Assembly (NCBI GenBank): GCA_963715745.1
Contig: OY970271.1
Coordinates: forward strand, 1,736,001-1,800,000
Length of the DNA: 64,000 nt
Direction of reading: 5' to 3'
DNA from: CAWGJF01 sp963715745
GTDB taxonomy: Bacteria > Bacteroidota > Ignavibacteria > Ignavibacteriales > Ignavibacteriaceae
Below the pieces are notes generated by a model, which was not told where the DNA came from, did not search any database, and saw nothing but the letters and a program-made list of their open reading frames with translations. Numbering within the stretch: the stretch's first letter is position 1; the number at the start of each line of letters is the position of its first letter. The position numbers were made by a program, and so were the translations under genes. Shown here piece by piece: positions 18,935 to 28,369 of this stretch.

Positions 18935-19069
18935 GTATTTCAATTCAGTTGTGGGCAACTTACTTGGTTGATAATACAAAAGCTATTTTGGGTTGAAAAA
19001 GACGGTTAGTAATTTTATTACAATGAACTCAATAATATTTCTAAACCTAAAAAAAGAAAGGAATGCTAT

Positions 19070-20212
19070 ATGAAACACATTTCTACCTTCCTATTGTTTG
19101 TGCTTCTGGCTTTCGGTGGTGTTAGCTCTCTATTTGCGCAGCAGGTATTGGATACAGGACTTTCTCCAAACAATGGAGGTTCACCAACCTGGGGTATGTT
19201 TATGGATCTGATTGGAGGTCCACAGGATGTTGAAATTGTTGGTATGTCCACTGCCAGTACTGCTGCTGCTGGTGCTACTTTTACTGTTCAGTTTTTTACA
19301 TACCAGGGAAATGTTCTGGGTTTTGGTTCTGGTGGCCCGGGAAGTGATCCTGCCGGTTGGACAGATTTGGGTACAGTGACCGCAACTCAAGGTGCAACAT
19401 CAAGTGGGATTTCTCTAGTGTTTACAACTCCAAGTATAACTGTTCCTGCAGGTGATACAATCGGTGTAGCAGTTATTTGTGTAGATGTTGGTCCAAGATA
19501 TTTTGGTACTGGTACTCCTCCCTACACAGAAGTAAGTGACGCTAATTTAAAACTTGTAACAGGAGATTCACGTTCAGCACCTTTTACAGCTGGTGGAACT
19601 TTCTTCACTTCGCGTGCACTTTGCGGGGAGATAGATTACAACGTTATAGTTCCTGTTGAACTTACTTCATTTGCTGCAACTTCAGTTGGAAATGCAGTTC
19701 AGTTGGAATGGTCAACTGCTTCGGAAACCAACAACTATGGATTTGAAGTTGAAAGAACAATCCAGGGAAATTCTGAATGGAGTAAAATCGGATTTATACT
19801 TGGAAGCGGCACAACAACTGAAACCCAGTACTACAATTATACTGATCAATCAGTTGCTTCAGGAAAATATTCATACCGTTTGAAACAAGTAGATTTAGAT
19901 GGTACTTTCAGATATTATGATGCTGTTAATGTCGAAGTTATAGCAGCAAAAGAATTTGTTCTGAATCAGAATTATCCAAATCCATTTAACCCTTCTACCA
20001 GGATAACATTTACAATTCCTAATAGCGGTCATACAACACTTAAGGTATATAATGTTCTTGGAAACGAAGTGGCTTCACTTCTTGATAAAGAATTAGCCCA
20101 GGGAAATTATGATATTAATTTCAACGCCGCTAATCTTACAAGTGGTATCTATTATTATACTCTGAGAACCGGGAATCTGGTTGAAACAAAGAAAATGATG
20201 CTATTGAAATAA
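19070..20212 (+). CDS. Secreted T9SS cargo protein
   Basis: A 380-residue protein with a signal peptide (MKHISTFLLFVLLAFGGVSSLFAQ) after an AAAGGAATG ribosome binding site. The N-terminal domain (about 25-185) is Gly/Thr-rich with beta character and was not recognised. The C-terminal half is closely related to that of the 17000-18679 protein: PVELTSFAATSVGNAVQLEW, YRLKQVDLDGTF, then the T9SS type A domain NYPNPFNPSTRITFTIPNSG to MMLLK. Shared 5' and 3' non-coding elements also link these two genes, so they probably arose from one ancestor with exchange of the N-terminal domain. Confidence 0.8.
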   Translation: MKHISTFLLFVLLAFGGVSSLFAQQVLDTGLSPNNGGSPTWGMFMDLIGGPQDVEIVGMSTASTAAAGATFTVQFFTYQGNVLGFGSGGPGSDPAGWTDLGTVTATQGATSSGISLVFTTPSITVPAGDTIGVAVICVDVGPRYFGTGTPPYTEVSDANLKLVTGDSRSAPFTAGGTFFTSRALCGEIDYNVIVPVELTSFAATSVGNAVQLEWSTASETNNYGFEVERTIQGNSEWSKIGFILGSGTTTETQYYNYTDQSVASGKYSYRLKQVDLDGTFRYYDAVNVEVIAAKEFVLNQNYPNPFNPSTRITFTIPNSGHTTLKVYNVLGNEVASLLDKELAQGNYDINFNAANLTSGIYYYTLRTGNLVETKKMMLLK

Positions 20213-20221
20213 ATTATTTGA

Positions 20222-20253
20222 AAGTGAGACTCACTATTATGTGAGTCTCACTT
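20222..20253. terminator. Hairpin between convergent genes
   Basis: The perfect arms AAGTGAGACTCAC and GTGAGTCTCACTT surround a TATTAT loop, between the T9SS gene and the minus-strand dipeptidase. The arm sequence resembles the hairpin at 18689-18719. Confidence 0.65.
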
Positions 20254-20255
20254 CC

Positions 20256-21497
20256 TTATCCTTTCTTAAATTCCTGACTTACTTTATTGATTTTATCCCA
20301 AACTCTTAAGAAATTTTTAGAGCAGATTTTTTCAATGTCTTCTTCTGAATAATCTCTTTTTAACAATTCAAAAATCAGATTTGGGTACATAGAAACGTCA
20401 TCCAATCCTCTTGGCATAAAACGAACACCATCATAATCTGACCCAATTCCTACATAGTCAATTCCCACAAGTTGTCTTACATGATCAAAATGATCGGCTA
20501 CCTGTTCAACAGTTACATTTTTTAAATTATTTATTTTGAAATATTCATCCACCAGATTTCTGGCTGATGTATCCCCGTATTTAATATTTTTATCCTTTAA
20601 ATAACGGACTAATTCTTTATGAGTCTGATCGCTCCTTTTCCTGAATTCACTGTCAATAAAAATCGAACCAAAGTTAATCATAATAATTCCGTTATTTTCT
20701 ACAAGCGATTTTATCATTTCATCACTCATATTCCTTTCCCAATCCGGGGTGAAATGTCTGCACGATGAGTGAGTTGCAACCACAGGTGCTTTTGAAAGTT
20801 TAAGAATGTCATAAAATGCACTATCAGAAACATGAGAAACATCTATTATCATTCCGAGCCTGTTCATTTCCGCAATAACTTTTTCACCAAAGGGACTTAA
20901 GCCGTTCCATATTCTTTCTTCGTCATACGATGAATCACATATTCGGTTACATTTTGAATGTGTTAATGTGACATAACGGATTCCTTTATTATAAAAATAT
21001 TCGACATTATTTATGTTTTCCTCCAGTCCTGTACCATTTTCCATTCCCATCAGTACACAGATTTTATCTGTTCCAAAATTGATTTTTATTTCTTCGGTAG
21101 ATGAAGCTAAAGAAAATTTATCAGAGTTTTTATTTATAATTTCATTAACGTTCGAAATTAATTCGTCAGCAAATTTTTTCCCGCCACCTTTTTGTTCAAA
21201 ATCTGCGGGAATGTACACTGCCATAAAAACTGCATCCAGTCCGCCTTCTTTTGCACGTTGATAATCAAAGTGTCCCCGCTTTGTTCTTACGGAGATATCT
21301 TCGTTGTCAATTTGTAAACGGTATGGGACATCGATATGTGTATCGATTATTAAATATTTATGAGCAAGTTTAATAGCTTTTTGTTTTAGATCAGAAGTAT
21401 TTTGTGATTCGTTCATTTTCTTTTCCTTGGTACAAGAATTAACAATTAGGATTAAAAACAGCGGGAAAATATAAATATGTTTTTGAAAGTATAGCAT
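20256..21497 (-). CDS. Membrane dipeptidase (M19 family) lipoprotein
   Basis: A 413-residue zinc dipeptidase of the renal-dipeptidase family that cleaves dipeptides, probably in the periplasm. The N-terminus is a lipoprotein signal (FLILIVNSC lipobox, Cys near 22). The metal site is visible: HID in IIDTHIDVPYR, Glu in GMENGTG, and the His residues in ATHSSCRHFTPDWERN. The C-terminal GIGSDYDGVRFMPRGLDDVS is typical. Length is normal for the family, with a lipoprotein leader added. The precise substrate is not determined. Confidence 0.9.
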   Translation of the reverse strand: MLYFQKHIYIFPLFLILIVNSCTKEKKMNESQNTSDLKQKAIKLAHKYLIIDTHIDVPYRLQIDNEDISVRTKRGHFDYQRAKEGGLDAVFMAVYIPADFEQKGGGKKFADELISNVNEIINKNSDKFSLASSTEEIKINFGTDKICVLMGMENGTGLEENINNVEYFYNKGIRYVTLTHSKCNRICDSSYDEERIWNGLSPFGEKVIAEMNRLGMIIDVSHVSDSAFYDILKLSKAPVVATHSSCRHFTPDWERNMSDEMIKSLVENNGIIMINFGSIFIDSEFRKRSDQTHKELVRYLKDKNIKYGDTSARNLVDEYFKINNLKNVTVEQVADHFDHVRQLVGIDYVGIGSDYDGVRFMPRGLDDVSMYPNLIFELLKRDYSEEDIEKICSKNFLRVWDKINKVSQEFKKG

Positions 21498-21576
21498 TGA
21501 TTTTCAAATAAATTTTTGTAACTGAAAAATAGAATCGGAAAGAAAATTAATTGTAATTAAGTAAAAATGTTAAATA

Positions 21577-22056
21577 TTAACCAAATTTTTTCTTGAGGGC
21601 TTTGATAACAACCGGTGGAACAAAATCGCTTACATCACTATTTAGTTCTGCCAGATTACGGATTATTGTAGAGTTTAAATAAGTGTATTTTTCATGCGGC
21701 ATAAGAAAAACTGTCGCAATGTCATTTGCTAGTTTTCGATTCATCAACGCCATCTGGAATTCATATTCAAAATCGCTTACTGCACGCAGACCTCTTAATA
21801 TTCCAGAAGCACCTACTGCCTTTGCATGATCAACAACAAGACCGTCAAAAGAATCTACAGAAACATTTTCAAAATCTTTTAAACTTTCGCGAATCATATT
21901 AACTCTTTCAGTAACAGAAAACAGCGGTTTAAGTTTGCCCGGATTTCTTGCAACAGTAACAACAACAGCATCAAAAAGTTCAATTGCTCTTTTTACAAGA
22001 TCGATGTGACCAAATGTAACCGGGTCAAAAGTGCCGGGGTATAATATTTTTCTCAT
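21577..22056 (-). CDS. coaD: Phosphopantetheine adenylyltransferase
   Basis: A 159-residue enzyme that adenylates 4'-phosphopantetheine to dephospho-CoA, the penultimate step of CoA synthesis. The nucleotidyltransferase motif is YPGTFDPVTFGHIDLVKRA near the start (the T/HxGH motif). GLRAVSDFEYEFQMALMNRKL binds the pantetheine arm. The ATP-binding motif is NSTIIRNLAELNSD near residue 130. Length and motifs are complete. Confidence 0.96.
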   Translation of the reverse strand: MRKILYPGTFDPVTFGHIDLVKRAIELFDAVVVTVARNPGKLKPLFSVTERVNMIRESLKDFENVSVDSFDGLVVDHAKAVGASGILRGLRAVSDFEYEFQMALMNRKLANDIATVFLMPHEKYTYLNSTIIRNLAELNSDVSDFVPPVVIKALKKKFG

Positions 22057-22299
22057 TTTTAATGATGATTTGTTACTAAAATATCTTACTCAATATTAAG
22101 TAATGATTTTGAAATTACAAAAATTATTTAATTTGATGAATCAGTTAACTATTATAATTCTTAGCATAAAGTTTAGAGTTTATTCTGATCTGCAAGAGAT
22201 TTGATTCTATCATTTGATTATTGACAAATAATTACTAATATTATTTCACCTCATTCTGCTTATCCTGTAGCTGTAAATATAATTTCCGGGAATAGTGAA

Positions 22300-23250
22300 A
22301 TGCCCAAAAAAGACATATTAATTATTGATAACCTTGCTGCATTCGAAAAAATTATTAACAGGGACAGTAAACCGTATGATATAAATATGATGGTAATGCC
22401 GGGAACATTGGAGGATAAACATAAAAATGTTGATCCTAAAAAGGGGATCCAGGCATTAAGACGACAGTTTAACCTGATTTATCTTATTCAGCAGGGAGTT
22501 CATGATGTTCATCTTGGGGCGGACTACCGTTGGCTGAAGCCAAACGATCTTGTAATTGTTCCGGAAAATATGCTCTATGCTTCGTCCAATGTACATAGCT
22601 GTATTGGTTATTGTATTCATTTTAAGACCGAATTTTTACAGCCTGTTTTACAAAATGCATTATCTACTGAGTTTCAGTTTTTTGATGTGGAAGCCGAGCA
22701 TATTATTAATTTGTCTGATGAAGAATGCGAGACTATTAAGCAGGCTTTTAAGGATATAATTACTGAATACGACAGGTTCTCACCGGAAAAGGATTTTCTG
22801 CTAAGAAATTACATACATATACTGCTGCTAAGAATCCGTGAAATTTACAGGCCGTTTATTCAGAAGATTAAAGAAAATTCAACACGATCGGAAAGGCTGG
22901 CTAATAAATTTAAACACGAACTTGAAAAAAATATATTAACTATGCGGCGGGTACAGGAGTATGCAGAAAAATTTCATATTAGTGCTAAACATTTATCTGA
23001 TGTGGTTATGGAAACTTTCGGTAAAACTCCACGAGATATGATTAACGATATGCTTCTGCTTGAAATTAAAGTACAGCTTGGTGCAACCGATAAAACAGTG
23101 TCAGAAATTGCCCACAAGCTTAATTTTTCTGATCAGGCTCACTTAAATCATTTTATGAAACAGCATACCGGAATGACTCCCCTTGAATACAGGGATAAAT
23201 TTGCTTCCGATCGGGATGAAGCAAAGTTTTTATCCGGTACCAGCTCATAA
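22300..23250 (+). CDS. AraC-family transcriptional regulator
   Basis: A 316-residue protein. The N-terminal about 200 residues form a cupin-like ligand domain (QQGVHDVHLGADYRWLKPND, LVIVPENMLYASS). The C-terminal about 100 residues form the double helix-turn-helix of the AraC family (MRRVQEYAEKFHISAKHLSDVV, VSEIAHKLNFSDQAHLNHFMKQHTGMTPLEYR). It is encoded just upstream of two AhpD-like genes on the same strand and is a likely regulator of them. The inducer is unknown. Confidence 0.9.
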   Translation: MPKKDILIIDNLAAFEKIINRDSKPYDINMMVMPGTLEDKHKNVDPKKGIQALRRQFNLIYLIQQGVHDVHLGADYRWLKPNDLVIVPENMLYASSNVHSCIGYCIHFKTEFLQPVLQNALSTEFQFFDVEAEHIINLSDEECETIKQAFKDIITEYDRFSPEKDFLLRNYIHILLLRIREIYRPFIQKIKENSTRSERLANKFKHELEKNILTMRRVQEYAEKFHISAKHLSDVVMETFGKTPRDMINDMLLLEIKVQLGATDKTVSEIAHKLNFSDQAHLNHFMKQHTGMTPLEYRDKFASDRDEAKFLSGTSS

Positions 23251-23368
23251 AATTTTTATTACTTCTGATTCGTACAAATCATTCCGTAATAAATACAATC
23301 CTGCTCCATTTAATTAACATAATTTCACTCCTGAATTTTTAATCACAAATTATCAAAGGAGTATTGAT

Positions 23369-23896
23369 ATGTCTAAAATATTTAATCCCGTTTCACTGCG
23401 GATAATCCCGCAATTACCCGGGAAAATATTGTTTGTTTTCTCCCTGGCATTATTCTTTGCGGGGCTCAGTTTTGCTCAATCGGAAAGTATGAGTGGACAG
23501 ATGATGAGCAAGGAAGAAGTTTACCGTGATATTGAAAAAACTTTGGGTAAGGTTCCTTCTTTTTTCAAACTTGTTCCCGAACGATCACTTGAGCTGGAAT
23601 GGAAGCTTTTTAAAACTTTACAGCTTGAAGACAGCCCTATTCCTCACAAATACCGTGAATTAATAGGTGTTGGAATTTCAGCAGTAACAAAATGCAGGTA
23701 TTGCAGTTTCTTCCATACGGAAGTTGCAAAACTTTTCGGGGCAACGGATGAAGAAATTGAAGATGCAGTACATTATGCAAAATCAAGTGCAGGATGGAGT
23801 ACATATCTTAACGGTATGCAGGTGGATTATGATCAATTTAAACAAGAACTTGTTGAATCAATTGAGTACGTAAAAGAATCACAATCATCCAAATAG
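23369..23896 (+). CDS. Exported AhpD-like (carboxymuconolactone decarboxylase family) protein
   Basis: A 175-residue protein with an N-terminal export signal (hydrophobic stretch ILFVFSLALFFAGLSFAQ ending near residue 37). An AhpD/CMD-family four-helix domain follows. The redox pair is in TKCRYCSFFHTE (CxxC plus His), the signature of alkylhydroperoxidase-type members. AAAGGAG precedes the start. The next gene encodes a very similar protein without the signal, so the pair may act in two compartments. A peroxidase or thiol-redox role is inferred only from the motif. Confidence 0.85.
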   Translation: MSKIFNPVSLRIIPQLPGKILFVFSLALFFAGLSFAQSESMSGQMMSKEEVYRDIEKTLGKVPSFFKLVPERSLELEWKLFKTLQLEDSPIPHKYRELIGVGISAVTKCRYCSFFHTEVAKLFGATDEEIEDAVHYAKSSAGWSTYLNGMQVDYDQFKQELVESIEYVKESQSSK

Positions 23897-23929
23897 ACAA
23901 TAACAATTAATTATTTAAAGGAAATTAAA

Positions 23930-24322
23930 ATGACACGTAAAGAAGTTTTTAAAGAAATTGAACAAACACTAGGGCTTGTTCCAACTTTTTTCAAACTGGT
24001 TCCGGACCGATCACTTGAGATTGAATGGAAATTATTCAAAACACTGCAGCTTGAAGAAAGTCCCATTCCGAATAAATATAGAGAATTGATCGGGGTTGCA
24101 ATTTCAGCAGTAACAAAATGTAAATATTGTTCATTCTTCCATACCGAAGTTGCCAAACTGTTTGGTGCTTCGGATTCTGAGATTGAAGATGCCGTACATT
24201 ATGCAAAATCAAGTGCAGGTTGGAGTGCTTATTTAAACGGTATGCAGGTTGATTTTAATTCTTTTAAAAAAGAACTACTGGAATCAACCAACTACATTAA
24301 AAAAATGCAGGCAGTTGCCTGA
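23930..24322 (+). CDS. Cytoplasmic AhpD-like (carboxymuconolactone decarboxylase family) protein
   Basis: A 130-residue paralogue of the gene just upstream, aligned almost residue by residue (EVFKEIEQTLGLVPTFFKLV against EVYRDIEKTLGKVPSFFKLV) but without the exported leader. It keeps the TKCKYCSFFHTE redox motif. An AAAGGAA ribosome binding site precedes it and only 33 bp separate the genes. The arrangement points to tandem duplication and co-transcription. Confidence 0.87.
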   Translation: MTRKEVFKEIEQTLGLVPTFFKLVPDRSLEIEWKLFKTLQLEESPIPNKYRELIGVAISAVTKCKYCSFFHTEVAKLFGASDSEIEDAVHYAKSSAGWSAYLNGMQVDFNSFKKELLESTNYIKKMQAVA

Positions 24323-24358
24323 ATCAATTTTCTTAAAATTTGTTTCGAATATAGTTAC

Positions 24359-24386
24359 CCGGACAGGGTTGAAAGTTCCTGTCCGG
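24359..24386 (+). terminator. Hairpin after the AhpD pair
   Basis: The perfect 9-bp arms CCGGACAGG (24359-24367) and CCTGTCCGG (24378-24386) lie 37 bp after the stop codon. The T run after it is weak. Confidence 0.65.
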
Positions 24387-24537
24387 TTACTATTAATTAC
24401 AGCCGTTCATCCAAATGCTTTGGAAATAATTAAAACAATCCTTTAATTTATCCTGTATAAAATCCAGATTTCTTAAGTGTTTACTCATACAATTAAAATC
24501 CATTCATTTATCCAGTCATATCCCCGGAGTAGATAAA

Positions 24538-27500
24538 ATGCAAAAGATAATTCCTTCTATTGTGTTCTTTTTCCTTTTTGTTTTTATTCAAGCACCATTT
24601 GCTCAGGAAAAAACTGAAATGGATTCACTGAAAAATATTTCATTATCAGGGCTTTCTTTCAGAAGCATTGGGCCTGCAGTGACAGGTGGCAGAGTGGTTG
24701 CAATTGCTGTTAATCCTTTTGATCATTCTGAATATTTTGTTGGTTCGGGACACGGTTCTTTATGGAAAACAACAAACAGCGGTATTACTTTTGCACCAGT
24801 TTTTGACGGACAAAAATCATACGCAATTGGCTCAATAGCTTACGATCCAACTAATCCGAATGTTGTTTGGGTTGGAACAGGTGAAAACAATAATCAGAAT
24901 AACGTCATATTTGGAGACGGAGTTTATAAAACGGAAGACGGAGGAAAAAGCTGGAGCAATATGGGATTAAAGAGTTCAGACCAGATAGGTGGAATTGTTG
25001 TTGATCCTAATAATTCAAATATAGTTTTTGTAGCAGCTTATGGTTCTTCCAGGAATCCTGGTGGAGACAGGGGGATTTTTAAAACAACTGACGCAGGAAA
25101 ATCCTGGGAAAATGTCTTACATATAAGTGATTATACTGGCTGTTATGAAGTCCATATGGATCCACGTTATTCAAATATTTTATATGCAACTGCTCACCAA
25201 CGAATGAGAAATTTATATACGGGCGTTTACGGCGGACCTGAAAGCGGTATTTATCGCAGCACAGATGGCGGAGTTACCTGGGAGAAAATGAAAAATGGTT
25301 TACCTTCAGAAGATGTTGGAAGAATCGGTTTATCAATTTCTCCTGTTAATCCTGATGTTTTATTTGCAATTGTGGAAGCAACAGACAAAGAAAAAGGTGT
25401 GTACAGAAGCAGCGACCGGGGTGCCAGCTGGACAAAACAAAGCTCATATATGTCAAGCTATCCTTTCTATTTTCAAAAGGTTTATTGTGATGTCGATGAT
25501 ATTGACAGGGTTTACAGCAATGATGTTTTTATTCAGGTTACAATAGATGGTGGAAAAACCTGGAATAATCTTGGTGATGATAAAAAGCATGTTGACAACC
25601 ATGTGATCTGGATTGATCCCGACAATAACAAGCATCTTCTTGCAGGCTGTGATGGTGGTGTCTACGAAACTTATGATCAGGCTAAAAGCTGGGATTTTAA
25701 AGCTAATCTTCCGATTGCTGAGGTTTATAAAGTTACCACCGATAACTCAAGACCATTTTATAATGTTTATATCGGTACGCAGGATAATAACAGTCTTGGA
25801 GGACCATCTCGTACAATTAACTCAAGTGGAATTACAAACCAGGATTGGTATTTTACGAATTCAGGGGATGGTTTTGAAACCCAGGTTGACTGGAAAAATC
25901 CGGATATTATTTATGCACAATCTCAGAATGGCGGACTTGTTCGTTTCGATAAAAAGAGTGGTGAAAATTTATTTATTCAGCCACAGGATTTTGCAGACAG
26001 TGCCTACCGTTTTGATTGGGATGCTGCTCTGTTGATTTCAAAACATGACAACAAAAGATTATACTTCGGCGGTAATAAGCTTTTAAGAACTGATGACCAG
26101 GGAAGCACCTGGAGAGAAATCAGTCCTGATTTAACCAGAGGTGTTCCACAGGAGATGCAAAAGTTGATGGAACAAAGCTGGAGTATTGATCAGCTTGCAA
26201 GAAAAGGTTCAATGGCACAGATTGTTAGTATTGCAGAATCACCACTAGATGAAAATGTTTTGTTTGTTGGTTCAGGAGATGGATTGATTCACTATACTAC
26301 TGATGGTGGAACAAAGTGGAGTAAATCTACTGTGAATGGCTTGCCGGAATATGCGAGAGTGAACCAGATTGTTGCTTCAAATTTTGATAAACTGGTTGCT
26401 TATGCAGCTTGTCAAAATTACACCGGTGGAGATTATAAACCTTATATGTATAAAACTACTGACGGTGGTAAAACATGGATTTTAATCAACAATAATCTTC
26501 CGGATTTGGGAAGCACTTTCACAGTAGCAGAAGATAACGTGGATAAAGATCTTCTGTTTGCCGGGACACTTTATGGTGTGTATTTTTCAAATAATGGTGG
26601 AAAAGAATGGATACAACTTAGCAATGGAATTCCACCGGCTTGTGTTACGGATATGGAAATACAGGAAAGTGAAAATGATCTTGTCGTTTCAACATTTGGA
26701 AGGGGAGTTTACATTCTTGATGATTACACCCCTTTAAGATATATGTCAAAAGAAACACTAAGGAAAGATGCCGAAATCTTTCCAATAAAAGATGCACTAA
26801 TGTTTATCCAGGCAAATCCACTTGGCTTTAGAGGTGAAGCATTCCAGGGTGCAAGTTTCTTCTCAACACCAAATCCGGATGTTGGGGCCGTGTTCACTTA
26901 TTATTTGAAAAATGAAATTAAATCTTTAAAAGAAAAAAGAAGAGATGATGAAAAGGCAAAGCAGAAAAAAGGAGAAGATATTAAATATCCCCGGTATCAG
27001 GAACTAAAAAATGAAACGGAAGAACCGGATTCATATTTACTATTTACAATTACTGATGAAGCAGGAAATGTAGTTAGAAAATTAAAAACTGATGCTAAAA
27101 AAGGAGTGAACAGAATTGTTTGGGATTTTCGATATACTCCTTTTACTCCAATTTCCTTAAAACCTTTTGATGATTCAGTTCCATGGTTTGAACCAGACAG
27201 AGGTTATATGGTTGTACCCGGAAAGTATTTTGTTTCACTTTCAAAATTTCAGGATGGTGAATTTACTGAATTAGTCCAACCGAAAGAATTTACATGTAAA
27301 TCATTGAACAATACAACACTTCCAGCCGAAGACAAAATAGCTCTTGATGCATTTAATAAAAAAGTAGCTGAGCTCACTCGTGCCATAACTGGAGCTGATG
27401 CATTAAGAAAAGATCTAACTGATAAAATTTCTTATTTAAAGAAAGCTGTCCTGGAAGCAGCAGAAGTTCCTGAGAACACATATAACAAAGTTTTGGAAAT

Positions 27501-27807
27501 CGAGTCGAACTTAAGAGATTTGAATACAAAATTAAATGGAGATCAATTAAGAGGCCGATACGAAGGGGCAGTTCCAACTTCAGTAAAACAAAGAGTAGAG
27601 TTGATAACCGGTGCTCTTTGGGCAACAACAGCAGCTCCTACAACTACATTCAAGAAATCTTATGACGTTGCTGCTTCAAAGTTTGATGAAATACTGAAAG
27701 ATTTAAAATTAGTTGAAGGAAAAATTAAAACTGTTGAAGATACCCTTGAAAAATATGGTGCGCCATATACACCGGGAAGATTTCCTGAATGGAGGAAACC
27801 ACAATAG
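24538..27807 (+). CDS. Large secreted VPS10/BNR-repeat propeller protein
   Basis: A 1089-residue protein with a signal peptide (MQKIIPSIVFFFLFVFIQAPFAQ). About 700 residues of sortilin/VPS10-like BNR blades follow, with many copies of KTTDGGKTW-type motifs (KTEDGGKSWSN, RSTDGGVTWEK, KTTDGGKTWIL). The C-terminal about 350 residues (YLLFTITDEAGNVVRKLKTD, VVPGKYFVSLS, then a helical region) match the usual tail of this family of Bacteroidota glycosyl-hydrolase-like proteins. Unlike its neighbours it lacks the NYPNPFNP sorting domain, so it is probably periplasmic or released by another route. Enzyme activity is unproven. Confidence 0.87.
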   Translation: MQKIIPSIVFFFLFVFIQAPFAQEKTEMDSLKNISLSGLSFRSIGPAVTGGRVVAIAVNPFDHSEYFVGSGHGSLWKTTNSGITFAPVFDGQKSYAIGSIAYDPTNPNVVWVGTGENNNQNNVIFGDGVYKTEDGGKSWSNMGLKSSDQIGGIVVDPNNSNIVFVAAYGSSRNPGGDRGIFKTTDAGKSWENVLHISDYTGCYEVHMDPRYSNILYATAHQRMRNLYTGVYGGPESGIYRSTDGGVTWEKMKNGLPSEDVGRIGLSISPVNPDVLFAIVEATDKEKGVYRSSDRGASWTKQSSYMSSYPFYFQKVYCDVDDIDRVYSNDVFIQVTIDGGKTWNNLGDDKKHVDNHVIWIDPDNNKHLLAGCDGGVYETYDQAKSWDFKANLPIAEVYKVTTDNSRPFYNVYIGTQDNNSLGGPSRTINSSGITNQDWYFTNSGDGFETQVDWKNPDIIYAQSQNGGLVRFDKKSGENLFIQPQDFADSAYRFDWDAALLISKHDNKRLYFGGNKLLRTDDQGSTWREISPDLTRGVPQEMQKLMEQSWSIDQLARKGSMAQIVSIAESPLDENVLFVGSGDGLIHYTTDGGTKWSKSTVNGLPEYARVNQIVASNFDKLVAYAACQNYTGGDYKPYMYKTTDGGKTWILINNNLPDLGSTFTVAEDNVDKDLLFAGTLYGVYFSNNGGKEWIQLSNGIPPACVTDMEIQESENDLVVSTFGRGVYILDDYTPLRYMSKETLRKDAEIFPIKDALMFIQANPLGFRGEAFQGASFFSTPNPDVGAVFTYYLKNEIKSLKEKRRDDEKAKQKKGEDIKYPRYQELKNETEEPDSYLLFTITDEAGNVVRKLKTDAKKGVNRIVWDFRYTPFTPISLKPFDDSVPWFEPDRGYMVVPGKYFVSLSKFQDGEFTELVQPKEFTCKSLNNTTLPAEDKIALDAFNKKVAELTRAITGADALRKDLTDKISYLKKAVLEAAEVPENTYNKVLEIESNLRDLNTKLNGDQLRGRYEGAVPTSVKQRVELITGALWATTAAPTTTFKKSYDVAASKFDEILKDLKLVEGKIKTVEDTLEKYGAPYTPGRFPEWRKPQ

Positions 27808-27826
27808 TGGACATCTAATTTATTTT

Positions 27827-28264
27827 ATGCATACAGTTTTAAAGACAGTAGCAACTTTTGAATATGCGCATTTTGCACATATTGCAAAAGCTAAACTTCA
27901 GTCAGAAGATATTGAATGTTTTCTGTTTGACGAAAATACTTCCTCAATGATCTGGTTTTACAATAATGCAATTGGTGGTATTAAATTAAAAGTCAGAGCA
28001 GAAGACTATGATAGAGCACAGAAAATCCTGAAAGAAAATACTGAATCTATAAATGATGATGATGAGTTTTTACAGGATGAATCTGATTTGCAGGAATTGA
28101 AAGAGGAATTAAGATGTCCGAAATGTAATTCTGATAAAGTAGAAGATGAAAAATATTCCAAGAAGTTTGCCTATTTATCCATTATGCTATTAGGATTTCC
28201 TCTTTTATTCAGAAAACGAAAATACGAATGTAGAAATTGCGGAAATAAATGGGATAGAAATTAG
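27827..28264 (+). CDS. DUF2007-type signal-transducing domain with zinc ribbon
   Basis: The start is placed at ATG 27827 (MHTVLKTVATFEYAHFAHIA), after the upstream stop codon; the longer frame would overlap the previous gene. It encodes 145 residues. The first about 70 (KAKLQSEDIECFLFDENTSS, GGIKLKVRAEDYDRAQKIL) resemble the small DUF2007 domain. An acidic linker and a C-terminal zinc ribbon follow (CPKCNSDKVED ... CRNCGNKW). The role is unknown. Confidence 0.78.
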   Translation: MHTVLKTVATFEYAHFAHIAKAKLQSEDIECFLFDENTSSMIWFYNNAIGGIKLKVRAEDYDRAQKILKENTESINDDDEFLQDESDLQELKEELRCPKCNSDKVEDEKYSKKFAYLSIMLLGFPLLFRKRKYECRNCGNKWDRN

Positions 28265-28271
28265 AATAAAA

Positions 28272-28301
28272 AACCCGCTTCCGGCATATAGAAGCGGGTT
28301 T
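28272..28301. terminator. Bidirectional terminator
   Basis: The 10-bp arms AACCCGCTTC and GAAGCGGGTT have a T run on the minus strand. It lies between convergent genes (DUF2007-type gene and FN3 gene). Confidence 0.85.
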
Positions 28302-28369
28302 GTGGAGACGAGAAGTGTCGGTCATTTTTCATTTTCTCTTACATCGTGTCAGGTGTTATAGTTTTTATA

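Larger units (their letters stand above)
18680..19069. other. Intergenic region, 390 bp, hairpin and shared regulatory element
   Basis: No gene is seen here. The stretch contains a long perfect hairpin just after the 17000-18679 gene (18689-18719) and the second copy of the shared upstream element (18813-18934). The remainder is AT-rich sequence. Confidence 0.55.
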
